DNA of 64,000 bases, from contig CM034389.1 of NCBI GenBank assembly GCA_019925095.2, positions 134,001 to 198,000 of the forward strand, written 5' to 3'. The translations under genes were made by a program, and so were the position numbers. Source of the stretch: Dendrolimus kikuchii (Eukaryota; Arthropoda; Insecta; Lepidoptera; Lasiocampidae). Shown here piece by piece: positions 31,330 to 42,444 of this stretch; the stretch's first letter is position 1; the number at the start of each line of letters is the position of its first letter. Below the pieces are notes generated by a model. It made no database searches and was not told where the DNA came from. It saw only the letters and a program-made list of their open reading frames with translations.

Positions 31330-32977
31330 CTATCTAGTGCCATGATGTGAGGAAGTTTCAAAATCTTATGAATATTGAAAATTGAAAAATTGAAAATTGA
31401 ATTTATTGAACTGTAAAATGTTACAAATTATACTTGCAGTTACAATAATACTTAATAAACTAAACATTACAGCATACACATAAACATAAATAACTAAATT
31501 ATGTTGACTATATCATGATTATAAATAGCTATTTAAATCGACAATAACAATCTTTTAATATGTTCTTTGTATTGCCCGAGTTGTTGAAAGTAGCGCTGTC
31601 TTCCTAGCTAGGTTATAAAATAACCTGTGTTAAGGAGAAACAGCATACTGGACTCCGATAGGATGATACTATAGGGGGGACGGCTAGTCATAATGTTAAA
31701 ATCCATGTTTTATGTTATATATGTAGGTAAGTGATGTGATAGTAGTTGGTGGTTATATTAAGTTTACTGAAGTTAGGAACCCTACCTATAGACTTCGATA
31801 ATTCTACTTACACTCTTAAGGGATTATGGGTAGACTACAATGTAAGTAACTAATAAGGAAATTATAGTTTATGTAAAAAGTGATTTAAATAAAGTAGGAG
31901 TTTAAACACAAAAGAAACTTAGTAAATTAGTTGAGGAATAAAATCGTTTGACTTGTATTTGAATATGGCAACCCAGAAGCCGCTGATAACTTTACGTAAG
32001 CATGTACAACAGAATAGCTACGTGTAATATTAACTAACTTTTAATGAGTTCGCTCAGAATAGCGATATTAAACGATGTCTTTGAAACGTATGTATTATGT
32101 AAGGTAAGTATTACGCTGTAGCACACATCCACAATTCCGGGTGGAACATTGTGTGTTGAGCAACTGTTGCTAAATTCCGCGAACGCCGGCAGCTCTCTTT
32201 TGTGTCAGTAATCAACACGCGACGTCGCGAGACGTGTTTTAATGAAACAGACGCAAACACAGCCAACAGTAGAAAGCGGCGGATCTATTCAAGAATGAAT
32301 ATATAATCATTTGTTTGAATTACAACAGTTACCAAGAATCGTTTCTCGGAAATTATTTCCAAGACTCGTTAGTCGCAATTATTGCTCAACGAGAAATATG
32401 AGTACAATTAAAAAGGTTACAAAAGGTCAGCGTAATTAGAGAAGTAAATTGTTCAAGGGGAAAAATGGAAATGTACGCCGGAATGAGGGCGGCCGCGGAG
32501 GACGCCGGCTCTTCTGCTGGTCTTCACGTTTCAGCCACCCAATATGTTTTATTAAGACATAATATGTGTTTGGGTGTACAGCGTGACCTATTATACTGGG
32601 ATGGTACTACTATACTAGAGCAGCCATGTCTTTAACAGACTGGTTATGTCAAGAACAAATGTCTAATGCTATTAGGTCCTGGTAGAAAGGGTGATAGGAA
32701 ATGCTTTTTAGACTTTGGATAATATTCGAGCTCATAGTGTAAAATAAGAATTTGGTATCTTAATTGGGCGTTCAGAATATAGTCAGGATTTAATGTTAGG
32801 CAGTAACACCCGCATTTAGGCGAAATTACGTGAAAAAGAGCGATAAACCCGTAAATCGAGCGTAAGTTACTTTAGAATACATAGTGTAAGGGGTGTAGGT
32901 AGGTAATATAGACTTATGTGACGCTTAACTAAAGGGCGAATCGACAAGATGACAATCGCGTAATTTCAAGTTCGCGT
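31330..32977. other. Long unassigned stretch
   Basis: Mostly AT-rich, with a more complex patch at about 32110-32290 that contains ACACGCGACGTCGCGAGACG, a GC-rich partial palindrome, and another at 32480-32530. No gene or repeat family was recognised. Confidence 0.35.
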
Positions 32978-33803
32978 TTAGGGTCAGCGCAGACAGAACG
33001 GAGCGCAGCGGAGAGGATTTTATTAACGCACTTGAAAATAAACTATAAAATTATTGCAATAAAGTGCATAAATGCTTGAACCTGACAAACGCGTCCTCGA
33101 AGATACGCGGGAATCCTCACGCGGCGTCGAGTTGGCGCCCGCGTCGTACTTCGTACGCGTACTTTCAGTGTTGTCACTGAGTTTAAAGAGGGATGTCGTC
33201 ATTTTTTTAGATTTTGAATTCGAAGTACCTACATAACGAATAATAAATATAACCATCATTATACATTTATGAAGTTGCTTTGTTTGTTAAAAATAATCTA
33301 CATTTATACGCTAAATGCAATAGTAAACGACATAACAGCTACTTGCTTTCACTGCCTTCAAAAACCACTTTGTTTCAAAACAGTCTATTCTGTATAGCGA
33401 CTAAAATTTACAATAAATTACCACTGAAAATTAAGGAACTCAACATCAAAAGCTTTAAATTAAAATTAAGACAATTATTAATAAATAAAGCATATTACAC
33501 AATACATGAGTATCTTTCTGACCCAAATACTGATACAGGAGTCTGATTTTGTGACATGAGGAATCATAATTATTATTAAGCATTATTACTATAAATTCTA
33601 TATTAATCCAGACATTATTAGCACAATTATAATCATATCCCAGTCCACCATCGTTGACGAACTTTCGCGACAAACTGGCATGTTTACTGTAGAGTGGTAA
33701 CCCAGAACGGTTTACTCGCGCGCAAGCTCGAGCATACGCGATCCGTAAAGAAAATGCGCGAGACCGCGCGGGGATTATTCCTCTCTGTCTGCGCTGACCC
33801 TAA
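32978..33803. mobile_element. DNA-transposon-like element with 20-bp inverted ends, carrying a LINE fragment
   Basis: TTAGGGTCAGCGCAGACAGA at 32978-32997 is repeated perfectly in inverted orientation at 33784-33803. The interior holds GC-rich sequence near both ends and a LINE coding fragment (33280-33546). No transposase is present and no clear target duplication was seen. Confidence 0.55.
33280..33546 (+). pseudogene. CR1/Jockey-type LINE, C-terminal coding fragment
   Basis: This open stretch encodes SLFCIATKIYNKLPLKIKEL and FKLKLRQLLINKAYYTIHEY and ends in a TGA at 33544-33546. The pattern (small hydrophobic, then YN-LP--IK, then FK--L---L---YY-I-E) is common at the C-terminus of CR1/L2/Jockey-like reverse transcriptase proteins. 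The catalytic domain is absent. Confidence 0.6.
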
Positions 33804-34218
33804 GTCGAGGTGTTGTCGTGTTTCACTAAATGTCAATTTAATTATAGGTGCCACTGAGGTGTAATTGCTGGTATCCCCGCGGGGTTTGTTGTTATGAGGG
33901 CCTGGTAAGCTCCTTGAAGCCAAGCCAGGGAAATAATAGGAGGGCGCGGCTTGATTACATACCAAGGCCTCCCCTGCACCCCCCTCCCCCGGTCTAATTG
34001 AAAGCCTCGCAGAGTACATTCACCCAACTACAATACCTCGGGGACCTTCACGATTCTACACCAAAATGCGGTGGCCGTCGTTGCTATTTTTGGCACAATT
34101 CTTTTGATTTGTGTTGTTCGCCCACCATGTTGGATGGTGATCTTTGAAGAACATACTCCGAGAACTAACTTGAATAAATGTTTAAATTGTTTTAGAATAA
34201 TCACTTTGTTCATTTTAA
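33804..34218. other. Unassigned, with a GC-rich patch
   Basis: Positions 33840-34020 are GC-rich and contain no recognisable domain on either strand. They lie in intron 2 of the Dscam-like gene. Confidence 0.3.
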
Positions 34219-34230
34219 TGAAATTTGGTA

Positions 34231-34747
34231 CATACATACATACATACATAACTGCACGCCAGTTCCCTTGCGGGGTAGGCACGAACTACAGAGTGCCATT
34301 TAGGCTTATTCTTACACACCTCACTTGCCTCTTTGACATTCATAACTCTTGTCATGCAAGCTCGTCTGTTCTTAAGGCTCCTGACATCACCTTCTGCTAG
34401 TACACGATCAATTTGATCATGGAAGGTGTGTCGTGGCCTTCCACGACTTCTGCATCCATCCACTTTTGCATTGTATATCTGTTTAGTCATTCTTTCCACA
34501 TGCCCGAACCACCGGAGCATTCCTTTCCTTACCTTCACCCCGACACTCTCTTTCAGAGCAACTCTCTTTCTTACTTCGGTATTACGAACGCGGTCCGCGA
34601 GCGTCACTCCGCGGAATTTGCGCAGTGCTCGCATCTCGACCGCGTTTACTCTACTTTCATGCTCTCTCTTCCATACCCAACTCTCGCATCCACACGTGAG
34701 CGTAGGTACCAGCACCGCGTTGTGTATGGCGAGCTGGGCCTTCTGGC
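34231..34747 (-). mobile_element. RTE family A, long copy
   Basis: The TACA tail is at left. It encodes the family C-terminus from NFSQKAQLAIHNAVLVPTLT through ARELA without the internal deletion. A 12-bp duplication (tgaaatttggta) lies at 34219-34230 and 34748-34759. Confidence 0.87.
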
Positions 34748-34759
34748 TGAAATTTGGTA

Positions 34760-35249
34760 ATAAGTATAAAGTAAAACCCATTAAAAATATTGCGACACGA
34801 GTGCAGCAGTGACACGTTTCAAATAATGGTGTCAAGTGAAAAATGATAGTTTAATTTTGCCAACACGAAGTTTGTAGACCCAGGAACGGAGGATATCCAA
34901 AATGATGAGAGGTTTTCGTTCGTTTTTTACAAATTCGTTACGCTGGTAAATTTTGAAAACGTATATTAATGAAGTAATCAAGTGTGAAGTGACTTGAAGT
35001 TCGTAAGTGACGTTTATTCTGTCACTGCTGAAGTGACGTGTGACGTTTACGTATATTGTGTCGTTGTTGTTGTCGAAGGCAACTATCCAAAAAGCCAGAT
35101 CCGGAATTGCGTATTGTGTCTGAATAAAGTTAATGTCTAATTGTTTAGTGTAAGATCCTGGTGCAGCTGTCACATTCTAGTTGCGCAAGAAAATGTCCCA
35201 TGCGTTAGCATCTTAAAATATATGGCAGCTAGGAGATATCATACCACTG
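34760..35249. other. No recognisable feature
   Basis: AT-rich intron-type sequence. A minus-strand open frame at 34832-35173 has no recognisable domain. Confidence 0.4.
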
Positions 35250-35482
35250 CCAGGTGGTAGGGCATTTGCCCGACTGGATGGCTACCACCCCTGGTCTAAA
35301 GTATGACGCCATAACAACCTTGAGTTGTGTTCCGGCATTAGTGACCAGGTTCCAGTCTCCCTTAAGAGAGCAGCAGCGCATTTGTAGCAACTTTGGTGTT
35401 GCAAATGTCCATAGGCGATGGTAACCGCTTTCCATCGAGTGGGCCGTCTGCTTGTCTGCTGATCTCCTGCCATAAAAAAATA
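35250..35482 (+). mobile_element. Family S short retroposon, short form
   Basis: It starts at CCAGGTGGTAGGGC and ends CCATAAAAAAA. Confidence 0.82.
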
Positions 35483-35529
35483 AATAAATCATGAAACTAT
35501 ACTTGTAGTTGTTACGCTGTATGCGTAAT

Positions 35530-35931
35530 ACATACATACATACATACATAACTTCACGCCAGTTCCCTTGCGGGGTAGGCACGAACATCAGAGCGCCATT
35601 TAGGCCCATTCTTACACACCTCACTTGCTTCTTTGACATTCATAACTCTTGTCATGCACACTCGTCTGTTCTTAAGGCTCCTGACATCACCCTCCGCTAG
35701 TACACGATCAATTGGATCATGGAAGGTGTGTCGTGGACTTCCACGACTTCTGCATCCATCCACTTTTGCATTGTATATCTGTTTAGTCATTCTTTGATCA
35801 TGCATTCTTTCCACATGCCCGAACCACCGGAGCATTCCTTTCCTTACCTTCACCCCCACACTCTCTTTCAGACCAACTCTCTTTCTTACTTCGGTATTGC
35901 GAACGCGGTCCGCGACCGTTACTCCGCAGAT
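35530..35931 (-). mobile_element. RTE family A copy inserted at a Helitron-like terminus
   Basis: The TACA tail is at left. A 12-bp duplication (tgtatgcgtaat) lies at 35518-35529 and 35932-35943. The right duplicate overlaps the first base of the H2 element at 35943-36502. Confidence 0.87.
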
Positions 35932-35942
35932 TGTATGCGTAA

Positions 35943-36502
35943 TCTTATATATAAAATTCTCGTGTCACAATATTTGTTCCCATACTCCTCCGAAACGGCT
36001 GATTCTTATGAAATTTTTTATGCATATTCAGTAAGTATGAGAATTGGCTACTATCTATTTTTCAAACCCCTAAGTGATAAGGGGTGTTGACCTAAAAAAT
36101 TTTTTTAATTTTTTGGATACATTTTTATTTTTTTAGTATACAGCATTAAAAATACATACAACCCTAAATTTTCACCCGTCTACGATCAACCCCTATTTTT
36201 TATTTGTTAATTATAAACTTTAATTTTTTTTGGCAAGATTTTTAATCTTATTTTGTCATGACTTAGAATTAAAAAAAAATATATTACTCTTTTAGATTCA
36301 CAATTAGAACCGGTAGGTGGCGCTGAGATCGCGTTCTGGAATCCTCCTAATCCCCTGGAGCGATTTTGGTGATTTTGTTTTTGTGTGTTTGAGTGGGTAC
36401 CCGGATTGTTTAGATTCGCAATTAGAACCGGTAGGTGGCTCTGGGATTGGGTTCTTGAATTTTATTTTTTAAAGGCAGCACAACATCTGCCGGGGCTGCT
36501 AG
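35943..36502 (+). mobile_element. Helitron-like element, family H2 (560 bp)
   Basis: It starts TCTTATATATAAAATTC and ends GGGGCTGCTAG, between A and T. It carries two copies of the GAACCGGTAGGTGG block. It has no coding sequence. Confidence 0.55.
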
Positions 36503-36587
36503 TAATAATATATGCCATAATTTTAAATGAAACTAATTATATACGATGTATAACTTTGGCCAATGGTTTAAAGTGAAGTGTAAAGTC

Positions 36588-36795
36588 GTGGAAGGCCACG
36601 ACACACTTTCCATGATCAAATTGATCGTGTACTAGCAGAAGGTGATGTCAGGAGCCTTAAGAACAGACGAGCGTGCATGACAAGAGTTATGAATGTCAAA
36701 GAAGCAAGTGAGGTGTGTAAGAATAAGCCTAAATGGCGCTCTGTTGTTCGTGCCTAGCCCGCAAGGGAACTGGCGTGAAGTTATGTATGTATGTA
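36588..36795 (+). mobile_element. RTE family A, 5'-truncated copy close to a Dscam-like exon
   Basis: A 9-bp duplication (tgtaaagtc) lies at 36579-36587 and 36796-36804. A TAG interrupts the reading frame five codons before the end. It ends about 90 bases from the donor of the Ig1 first-half exon. Confidence 0.85.
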
Positions 36796-36894
36796 TGTAA
36801 AGTCAATGATTGGAATTGTGTTTAGATGTGGAAAGTGAAATAAAGTGGTGTAATCGTGTATTGTCTTTCTTGATATCAGGTAGAGAGATCGAAC

Positions 36895-37072
36895 CTTAGG
36901 CCGGGCGCGTCCTCGAGCGGGGTGCCGTCGTCGGTGAGCCAGGTGATGGCGGGCGGGGGCTCCCCGGCGGCGACGCAGCGCAGCGTGGCGCCGGCGCCCA
37001 CCGCGAACTGCACCAGCGAAGGCGGCTCCACCACGAACGAGGGGCCCACCCGAGCCAGCTCGCCGGAAACAT
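36895..37072 (-). CDS. Dscam-like: Dscam-like exon: Ig domain 1, first half
   Basis: This 178-nt exon runs from phase 1 to phase 2 and encodes residues 20-78 plus part of 79. It begins with a short linker and GPSFVVEPPSLVQF, then TLRCVAAGEPPPAITWLTDD, which supplies the first Ig cysteine and core tryptophan. It ends at DAPGL. The acceptor is GGAATAG|AT and the donor AAG|GTTCGA, the weakest donor of the set. The match to Dscam Ig1, which starts GP-F--EP and ends DVPGLR, is close. An RTE copy sits about 90 bases downstream of the donor and a family S retroposon 45 bases upstream of the acceptor. Confidence 0.88.
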
Positions 37073-37117
37073 CTATTCCACCAAACGAACACGTTACTTA
37101 ATTCCTAGAGATCTTTT

Positions 37118-37413
37118 ATCCGTGCTTTCATGCGGCCGGGCGGCCTGTCGTAAGAGGCGACAAAACTACCCACAGCCAGGCGGTAGGGCATTTGCCCGAC
37201 TGGATAGCTACCACCCCTGGTCTAAAGTATGTCGCCATAACAACCTTGAGTTGTGTTCCGGTATTAGTGACCAGGTTCCAGTCTCTCTTAACAGAGCAGC
37301 AGCGCATTTGTAGCAACTTTGCTGTTACAAATGTCCATAGGCGACGGTAACCTCTTTCCATCAAGTGGGCCGTTTGCCTGTCTGCTGAGCTCCTGCAATA
37401 AAAAATAAAAAAA
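37118..37413 (+). mobile_element. Family S short retroposon
   Basis: It starts ATCCGTGC and ends GCAATAAAAAATAAAAAAA, with a short deletion near the 5' end. It begins 45 bases upstream of the acceptor of the Ig1 first-half exon. Confidence 0.82.
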
Positions 37414-37460
37414 CTCGAACGAAGTTTTGCTGACACATGCTAGCATGTATTATAAATACA

Positions 37461-37588
37461 TAGATACATACATAACTTCACGCCAGTTCCCTTGCGGGGT
37501 AGGCACGAACAACAGAGTGCCATTTAGGCTTATTCTTACACACCTCACTTGCCTCTTTGACATTCATAACTCTTGTCATGCAAGCTCG
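37461..37588 (-). mobile_element. RTE family A, very short copy
   Basis: Only the last 128 bases are present. A perfect 13-bp duplication (tattataaataca) lies at 37448-37460 and 37589-37601. Confidence 0.87.
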
Positions 37589-37601
37589 TATTATAAATAC
37601 A

Positions 37602-38007
37602 CTTACGTGAAATTATTCTGTTGCCTACAGGTAAAACTACATACTCGTACGTGTACTGCTTCAACACGACTTGGCCCTGACTCAGTCTCAAGTGATGGCT
37701 GAAGTCGAGAAGAAATGAGATGGAAATTTGTTTGTGCACACGGTTTGTACACTTCCAAAGACGCTGGGATTAATCGTCGTTAACTATGGACCCCGGTTTG
37801 AAAAGTATTGCCAAGCCAAACCACGTTGAATTATTGCATTCTGTTTTTTAAGGTGGTTTGACCTGATACGCGCAACTTGCAGTGCTTTAGTATATAGTTT
37901 GTTGCGTATTTATATGAAAAAAAATTTGTACGAGCAATATTGGTTCGTACAGTTTATTTTGAGATGATTAATAATAACAAATGAATACTGTTACCTTTGT
38001 ATTCCGG

Positions 38008-38066
<59 letters not shown>

Positions 38067-38087
38067 TATATTGATAAATGATATAAT
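37602..38087. repeat. Unassigned sequence ending in an (AT)n microsatellite
   Basis: Nothing was recognised up to about 38009. Positions 38011-38070 are nearly pure AT repeats, with a second run at 38232-38254 beyond the RTE copy. Confidence 0.8.
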
Positions 38088-38221
38088 TGATCGTGTACTA
38101 GCAGAAGGTGATGTCAAAGAGGCAAGTGAGGTGTGTAAGAATAAGCCTGAATGGCACTCCGTTGTTCGTGCCTACCCCGCAACGGAACTGGCGTGAAGTT
38201 ATGTATGTATGTATGTATGTA
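38088..38221 (+). mobile_element. RTE family A, short copy inside an AT tract
   Basis: It encodes IDRVLAEGDVKEASEVCKNK, with a deletion that joins AEGDV to KEASEV, and ends in a TATG tail. It lies between two AT-repeat tracts, so its duplication cannot be separated from the microsatellite. Confidence 0.8.
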
Positions 38222-38254
38222 TGTATGTAGGTATATATATATATATATATATAT

Positions 38255-38844
38255 AATAAAACCGGATCCAGGATAAAAAATATTTATTTAAATAAAGGAA
38301 AAATAGTTAACAAAAGTGTATATTATGATAAAGGGAGGCGTCAGCCAGAACAGTGTACTATTGATATAAAAACATTTAAATCTAATTATTCACATACAAT
38401 TCATATATAGAAGTTATCTGCTAAGGCTCACGAAATGCTATCAGGGGTAGCATTGAGACGGACGAGTTGGGGAATTACAAGTGGGGTGTCAAACAGAACA
38501 GGCTAAAAGAAAGTTTTAAAATAGAAATTCCTACGTTGGGTTGTTGAGAGATATTACTTCAAATATGGTGGTAGTATCGAGTAAGAAAGAAAGAAAGAAA
38601 AACTTTATTTGAAGAAATTGCGACGCAATTACATTCCTTATAAATTTCTATACACAAAGCATACTTTGAGAATTTGTACGCCGCATTTTCAGCAAACAAG
38701 GTTTGCACTCAGCATATTGCTGTGTCGGAACAATATCCGGCACAACGCTGATTTTCAGTGCAAGCCTTCCTTTAGGTGTAAGACCAAAATGACCCAGTTT
38801 TGTTAATTAAATAATAAATGAGAATAATAATTAATAAAAAACTA
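38255..38844. repeat. Repeat-like sequence with an (AAAG)n tract
   Basis: An AAAG tract at 38585-38601 is followed by a block ending near GCACAACGCTGATTTTCAG, related to 19811-20060. It looks like the 3' end of a LINE family but has no coding part. Confidence 0.45.
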
Positions 38845-38858
38845 ATTCTACTTATATA

Positions 38859-39158
38859 CATACATACATACATAACTTCACACCAGTTCCCTTGCGGGGT
38901 AGGCACGAACAACAGAGCGCCATTTAGGCCCATTCTTACACACCTCACTTGCTTCTTTGACATTCATAACTCTTGTCATGCACGCTCGTCTGTTCTTAAG
39001 GCTCCCGACATCACCTTCTGCTAATACACGATCGATTTGATCATGGAAGGTGTGTCGTGGCCTTCCACGACTTCTGCATCCATCCACTTTTGCATTGTAT
39101 ATCTGTTTAGTCATTCTTTCATCATGCATTCTTTCCACATGCCCGAACCACCGGATAT
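38859..39158 (-). mobile_element. RTE family A, 5'-truncated copy
   Basis: The TACA tail is at left. A perfect 14-bp duplication (attctacttatata) lies at 38845-38858 and 39159-39172. Confidence 0.87.
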
Positions 39159-39355
39159 ATTCTACTTATATAATATTTAAATTGTAAAAAAAAACAAATA
39201 AATAAATTTTAATAAAAAACCAACAATAAATACGTTGCTACAAAATTAAAATAAATACTCGTGTATCAACTTGTATCGCTAGTGCTTGCCGAGTATTAAT
39301 TAGCACATTCCGTGTGCCACGTCACTGGCATGAGGCAACAAATGACATTTTACTT

Positions 39356-39499
39356 CATACATACATACATAACTTCACGCCAGTTCCCTTGCGGGGTAGG
39401 CACGAACAACAGAGTGCCATTTAGGCTTATTCTTACACACCTCACTTGCCTCTTTGACATTCATAACTCTTGTCATGCAAGCTCGTCTGTTCTTAAGGC
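39356..39499 (-). mobile_element. RTE family A, very short copy
   Basis: It ends at GTTCTTAAGGC. A short duplication (tttactt) is seen at both sides. Confidence 0.82.
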
Positions 39500-39506
39500 T
39501 TTACTT

Positions 39507-40493
39507 TATTTTACTTAATAACCTATAAAATACTGATTGTGTTATTTTACTGTTAAGATATGAAATGTTTATTATATATTATTTTCACTGTATATATAGG
39601 CTGTGCATAAGACTGACTCGCGTTACAAGTAAGTTGTCAGACAGTGATATGTGTTTACTGCGTATGAGTTTCTTGTTTATTGAAAGTAAAAATATAAATT
39701 GCAATTTTCAGAAGGATAATTGTGAGTGTGTTGAGTAATTGGTGTTCAGGAATATAATTATCTAATTTAGGATAAAATATATTCATAATAATTTAAAAAG
39801 TTCGCGAGACTGTCTCAAAATTTAAAAATAAGATACCTGATTGCGGGGCTATCCCTGTGCCGGCGTTACGCGGTCTCCGACAAACAATAATAATGAAATA
39901 TTTTTTGCAAACCGCTTTTATTAAGGTTCGTCGGCGGAACAGAACCGAGGCTACCAGATGGCAAACCACTTATTATGATGCCTCTCATTACAACGAGAGC
40001 CATTTTTCCTCATGGAAGTAAGAATGAATTCCTGAAACGTCGAGACAAACAATCGATTACATCGTTGGTGTTTCGATTCTTACTTAATCTTCTTTGAAAA
40101 ACAGATCTTAAAGTCGATCCACTCTGAGTTCGGGAGTTTCAGAATTCAGTGGAGAGTGTCTTAAAAGTATCGCATCAAAATAGGCGAGTAGGTGGGGGGC
40201 GGGGGACAAACAAGGGGGACTTAAAGCCACTTACAAGTCCAGCAGCGAGATTTTAGTTTTAAAACCGTTTGACCTAAAAACGAGGCTCGAGTTTGGAAGC
40301 CGCGCGCCGCAGACCGACTGGAAAACGCCCCACACTAAGAGGAAAACAGGGGTATATCAGAAGACACAAGGAAAAACTTTTGCGTTGTCATTGTATTTGT
40401 TGAATTCTGCTTTTCTTGTTTTTGTGACTTAATGAATGCGAGATTTCTGTTCTGGTTTACTCGGTTAGCTGACTTCTGAAGTTTTACAATAAA
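39507..40493. other. Unassigned
   Basis: AT-rich to about 39840, then more complex sequence (39840-40340) with no recognisable gene on either strand. It lies in intron 1 of the Dscam-like gene. Confidence 0.35.
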
Positions 40494-40621
40494 TCGTTAT
40501 ATTCATACGTGAAACCAAAACTTTGTACCTCTTTTATACGAAAATTGCGTGGACAAAATTTCGCACACTTATAGTTTATACAGAGAAGGAGTGCAGAATG
40601 CAATTTTTTTTTTAAATTGTG
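40494..40621 (+). repeat. Interspersed repeat R3, left half (copia target)
   Basis: It matches the left part of 25903-26195. The right half continues at 45165-45322 beyond the copia element. Confidence 0.75.
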
Positions 40622-40853
40622 TGTTGTGGATCGAGAGGATGTTTTTGACAATAAATTATGGCGATTATTCAAGATAACTTTTATTTCTATTATACAATTT
40701 ACACCACATGAAATTACACAGCACCTTTTTAACAGGCAGAAGAGAGAAGAGAGAGGGGGGACGTAAAACGTCATAAGCCGCTGTCGTCTCATCGTATGAC
40801 GGTGACATTTCCTTTGACAGGCAAAGGGTGCTGAAGCCAGGGCCACTCCAACA
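40622..40853 (-). repeat. copia 3' LTR
   Basis: 232 bp. On the minus strand it is preceded by the purine run GAGGAGGAG (40862-40854), a short polypurine tract. Confidence 0.95.
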
Positions 40854-40884
40854 CTCCTCCTCGCTGGTTTCGGCACCACAACCC

Positions 40885-42369
40885 TTATGATTGGAGACCG
40901 ATACACCTGGAGAGCTCCCTTAACCTTGGGGCTGGAACACCTTTTGTCAGGATGTCAGCTTCCATCTTTAACCCTTCGATGAAGCCAACTTTTATGTTTC
41001 CTCGCTGCACACATTCTCTTATGAAATGGTATTTCATCTCTATATGTTTTGATCTTCCACTAACTATAGGGTTTTTACTTAACCCTTGTGCAGCCTGGTT
41101 GTCACTGTAAATAAGAACATAAGTTTGGTTAACGCCTAAATCGTTTATTAAATTTTTTAGATGTAAAGCTTCTTTAGCAGCTTCAGTGAGGGCCACATAT
41201 TCAGCTTCCGCTGTAGAGAGAGCCACACATCTTTGTTTTCTAGATTCCCAGCTGACACATGCATTTGCATATTTGAAACAATATCCAGAATATGACTTTC
41301 TATCAATCATGCAGCCAGCCCAGTCGGCATCTGCCATGCCATACAGTGCTTCTCCAGACTTTTGGTATTTTAGACATAAGTCTTTTGTGCCCTTTAGGTA
41401 TCTTAATATGCGCTTAGCGCATTTAAAGTGTTCTTCCGCAAAACAATTGTTAAATTGAGATAAATAGCTCACAGAATATGCTATGTCTGGTCTTGTAGCT
41501 ACTGCCAAGTACATTAATGTGCCAATTAAATTTTGATATGGTAAGCTTGTATCACATATTTCACTTTTTTGTAGTTTTAAATATGGCTCTATAGGTGTAC
41601 TTATTGGTTTACAGTTTTCTAAATTGAATTTCTTCAATACTTTTTCAATATATTTTTCTTGGCTAATTTTTAATCCATTTATTTCTTGCTTTATTTCTAG
41701 ACCAATACAGTATTTTAATTTTCCCATATCTTTCATCTCAAAACTTTGCTTTAATTTTTCTTTAATTTCCATTAATAATTTTTCACTTGTATAAGCAACA
41801 ATTAAATCATCTACAAATAGTGCTATTATTATTTTTTCTGTGCCCTTTTTCAGTATGTATATGCATGGATCTGCTTGTGAGGATTTAAAATTTAGTTTCT
41901 TCAATTGTTCATCTAATTTCAGAAACCATTGTCTTCCGGATTGCTTCAATCCATAAAGTGCCTTTTTCAACAGGCAAACTTTTTCATTTTTGCCTTTCAT
42001 TAGACTTTGTAACATATTTTTAGCTTTATAAAATGTTTCTAAGTTTTCATTTTCACTTTCATCAAGCATGATCTCATTTATATATTTTTCCAAATATATA
42101 GGTTTTTTCATAACAATTTTTTCTTCCAAATCCCCATTTAAGTATGCAGTTGTGACATCCAGTTGACATAATTTTAAATTTTGCTCTACGGCAGTTGCCA
42201 ATAATAGTCTTATTGAACTTAACTTTGCCACTGGCGCATAAGTTTCATTGTAGTCAATCCCAGGTCTTTGGGTAAAACCTCTGGCTACTAATCTTGCCTT
42301 TTTAATTGTAATATTGTTTGAGTTACATTTTTCTTTCAAAATCATCTTATAATCCACTATATTTTTCAT
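40885..42369 (-). CDS. copia reverse transcriptase and RNase H region
   Basis: A 494-codon frame with an open stretch that begins directly after the TGA at 42445. It shows the copia RT signatures KARLVARGFTQRPGIDYNET, QLDVTTAYLNGDL, KKALYGLKQSGRQWF and the catalytic FVDDLIVA. A thumb region follows, with LIGTLMYLAVATRPDIAYSV. RNase H acidic residues appear in GMADADWAG, STAEAEYVAL and YSDNQAA. It ends LSRCIGLQS and a stop, 31 bases before the 3' LTR. No lesion was seen inside this domain. Confidence 0.95.
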   Translation of the reverse strand: MKNIVDYKMILKEKCNSNNITIKKARLVARGFTQRPGIDYNETYAPVAKLSSIRLLLATAVEQNLKLCQLDVTTAYLNGDLEEKIVMKKPIYLEKYINEIMLDESENENLETFYKAKNMLQSLMKGKNEKVCLLKKALYGLKQSGRQWFLKLDEQLKKLNFKSSQADPCIYILKKGTEKIIIALFVDDLIVAYTSEKLLMEIKEKLKQSFEMKDMGKLKYCIGLEIKQEINGLKISQEKYIEKVLKKFNLENCKPISTPIEPYLKLQKSEICDTSLPYQNLIGTLMYLAVATRPDIAYSVSYLSQFNNCFAEEHFKCAKRILRYLKGTKDLCLKYQKSGEALYGMADADWAGCMIDRKSYSGYCFKYANACVSWESRKQRCVALSTAEAEYVALTEAAKEALHLKNLINDLGVNQTYVLIYSDNQAAQGLSKNPIVSGRSKHIEMKYHFIRECVQRGNIKVGFIEGLKMEADILTKGVPAPRLRELSRCIGLQS

Positions 42370-42444
42370 ATTCTCCTCCTTTGTTACTATTTGCCATGTA
42401 CCATTTTTTATATGTGCTTTAATTTCACTTTTTATGGCATCATG

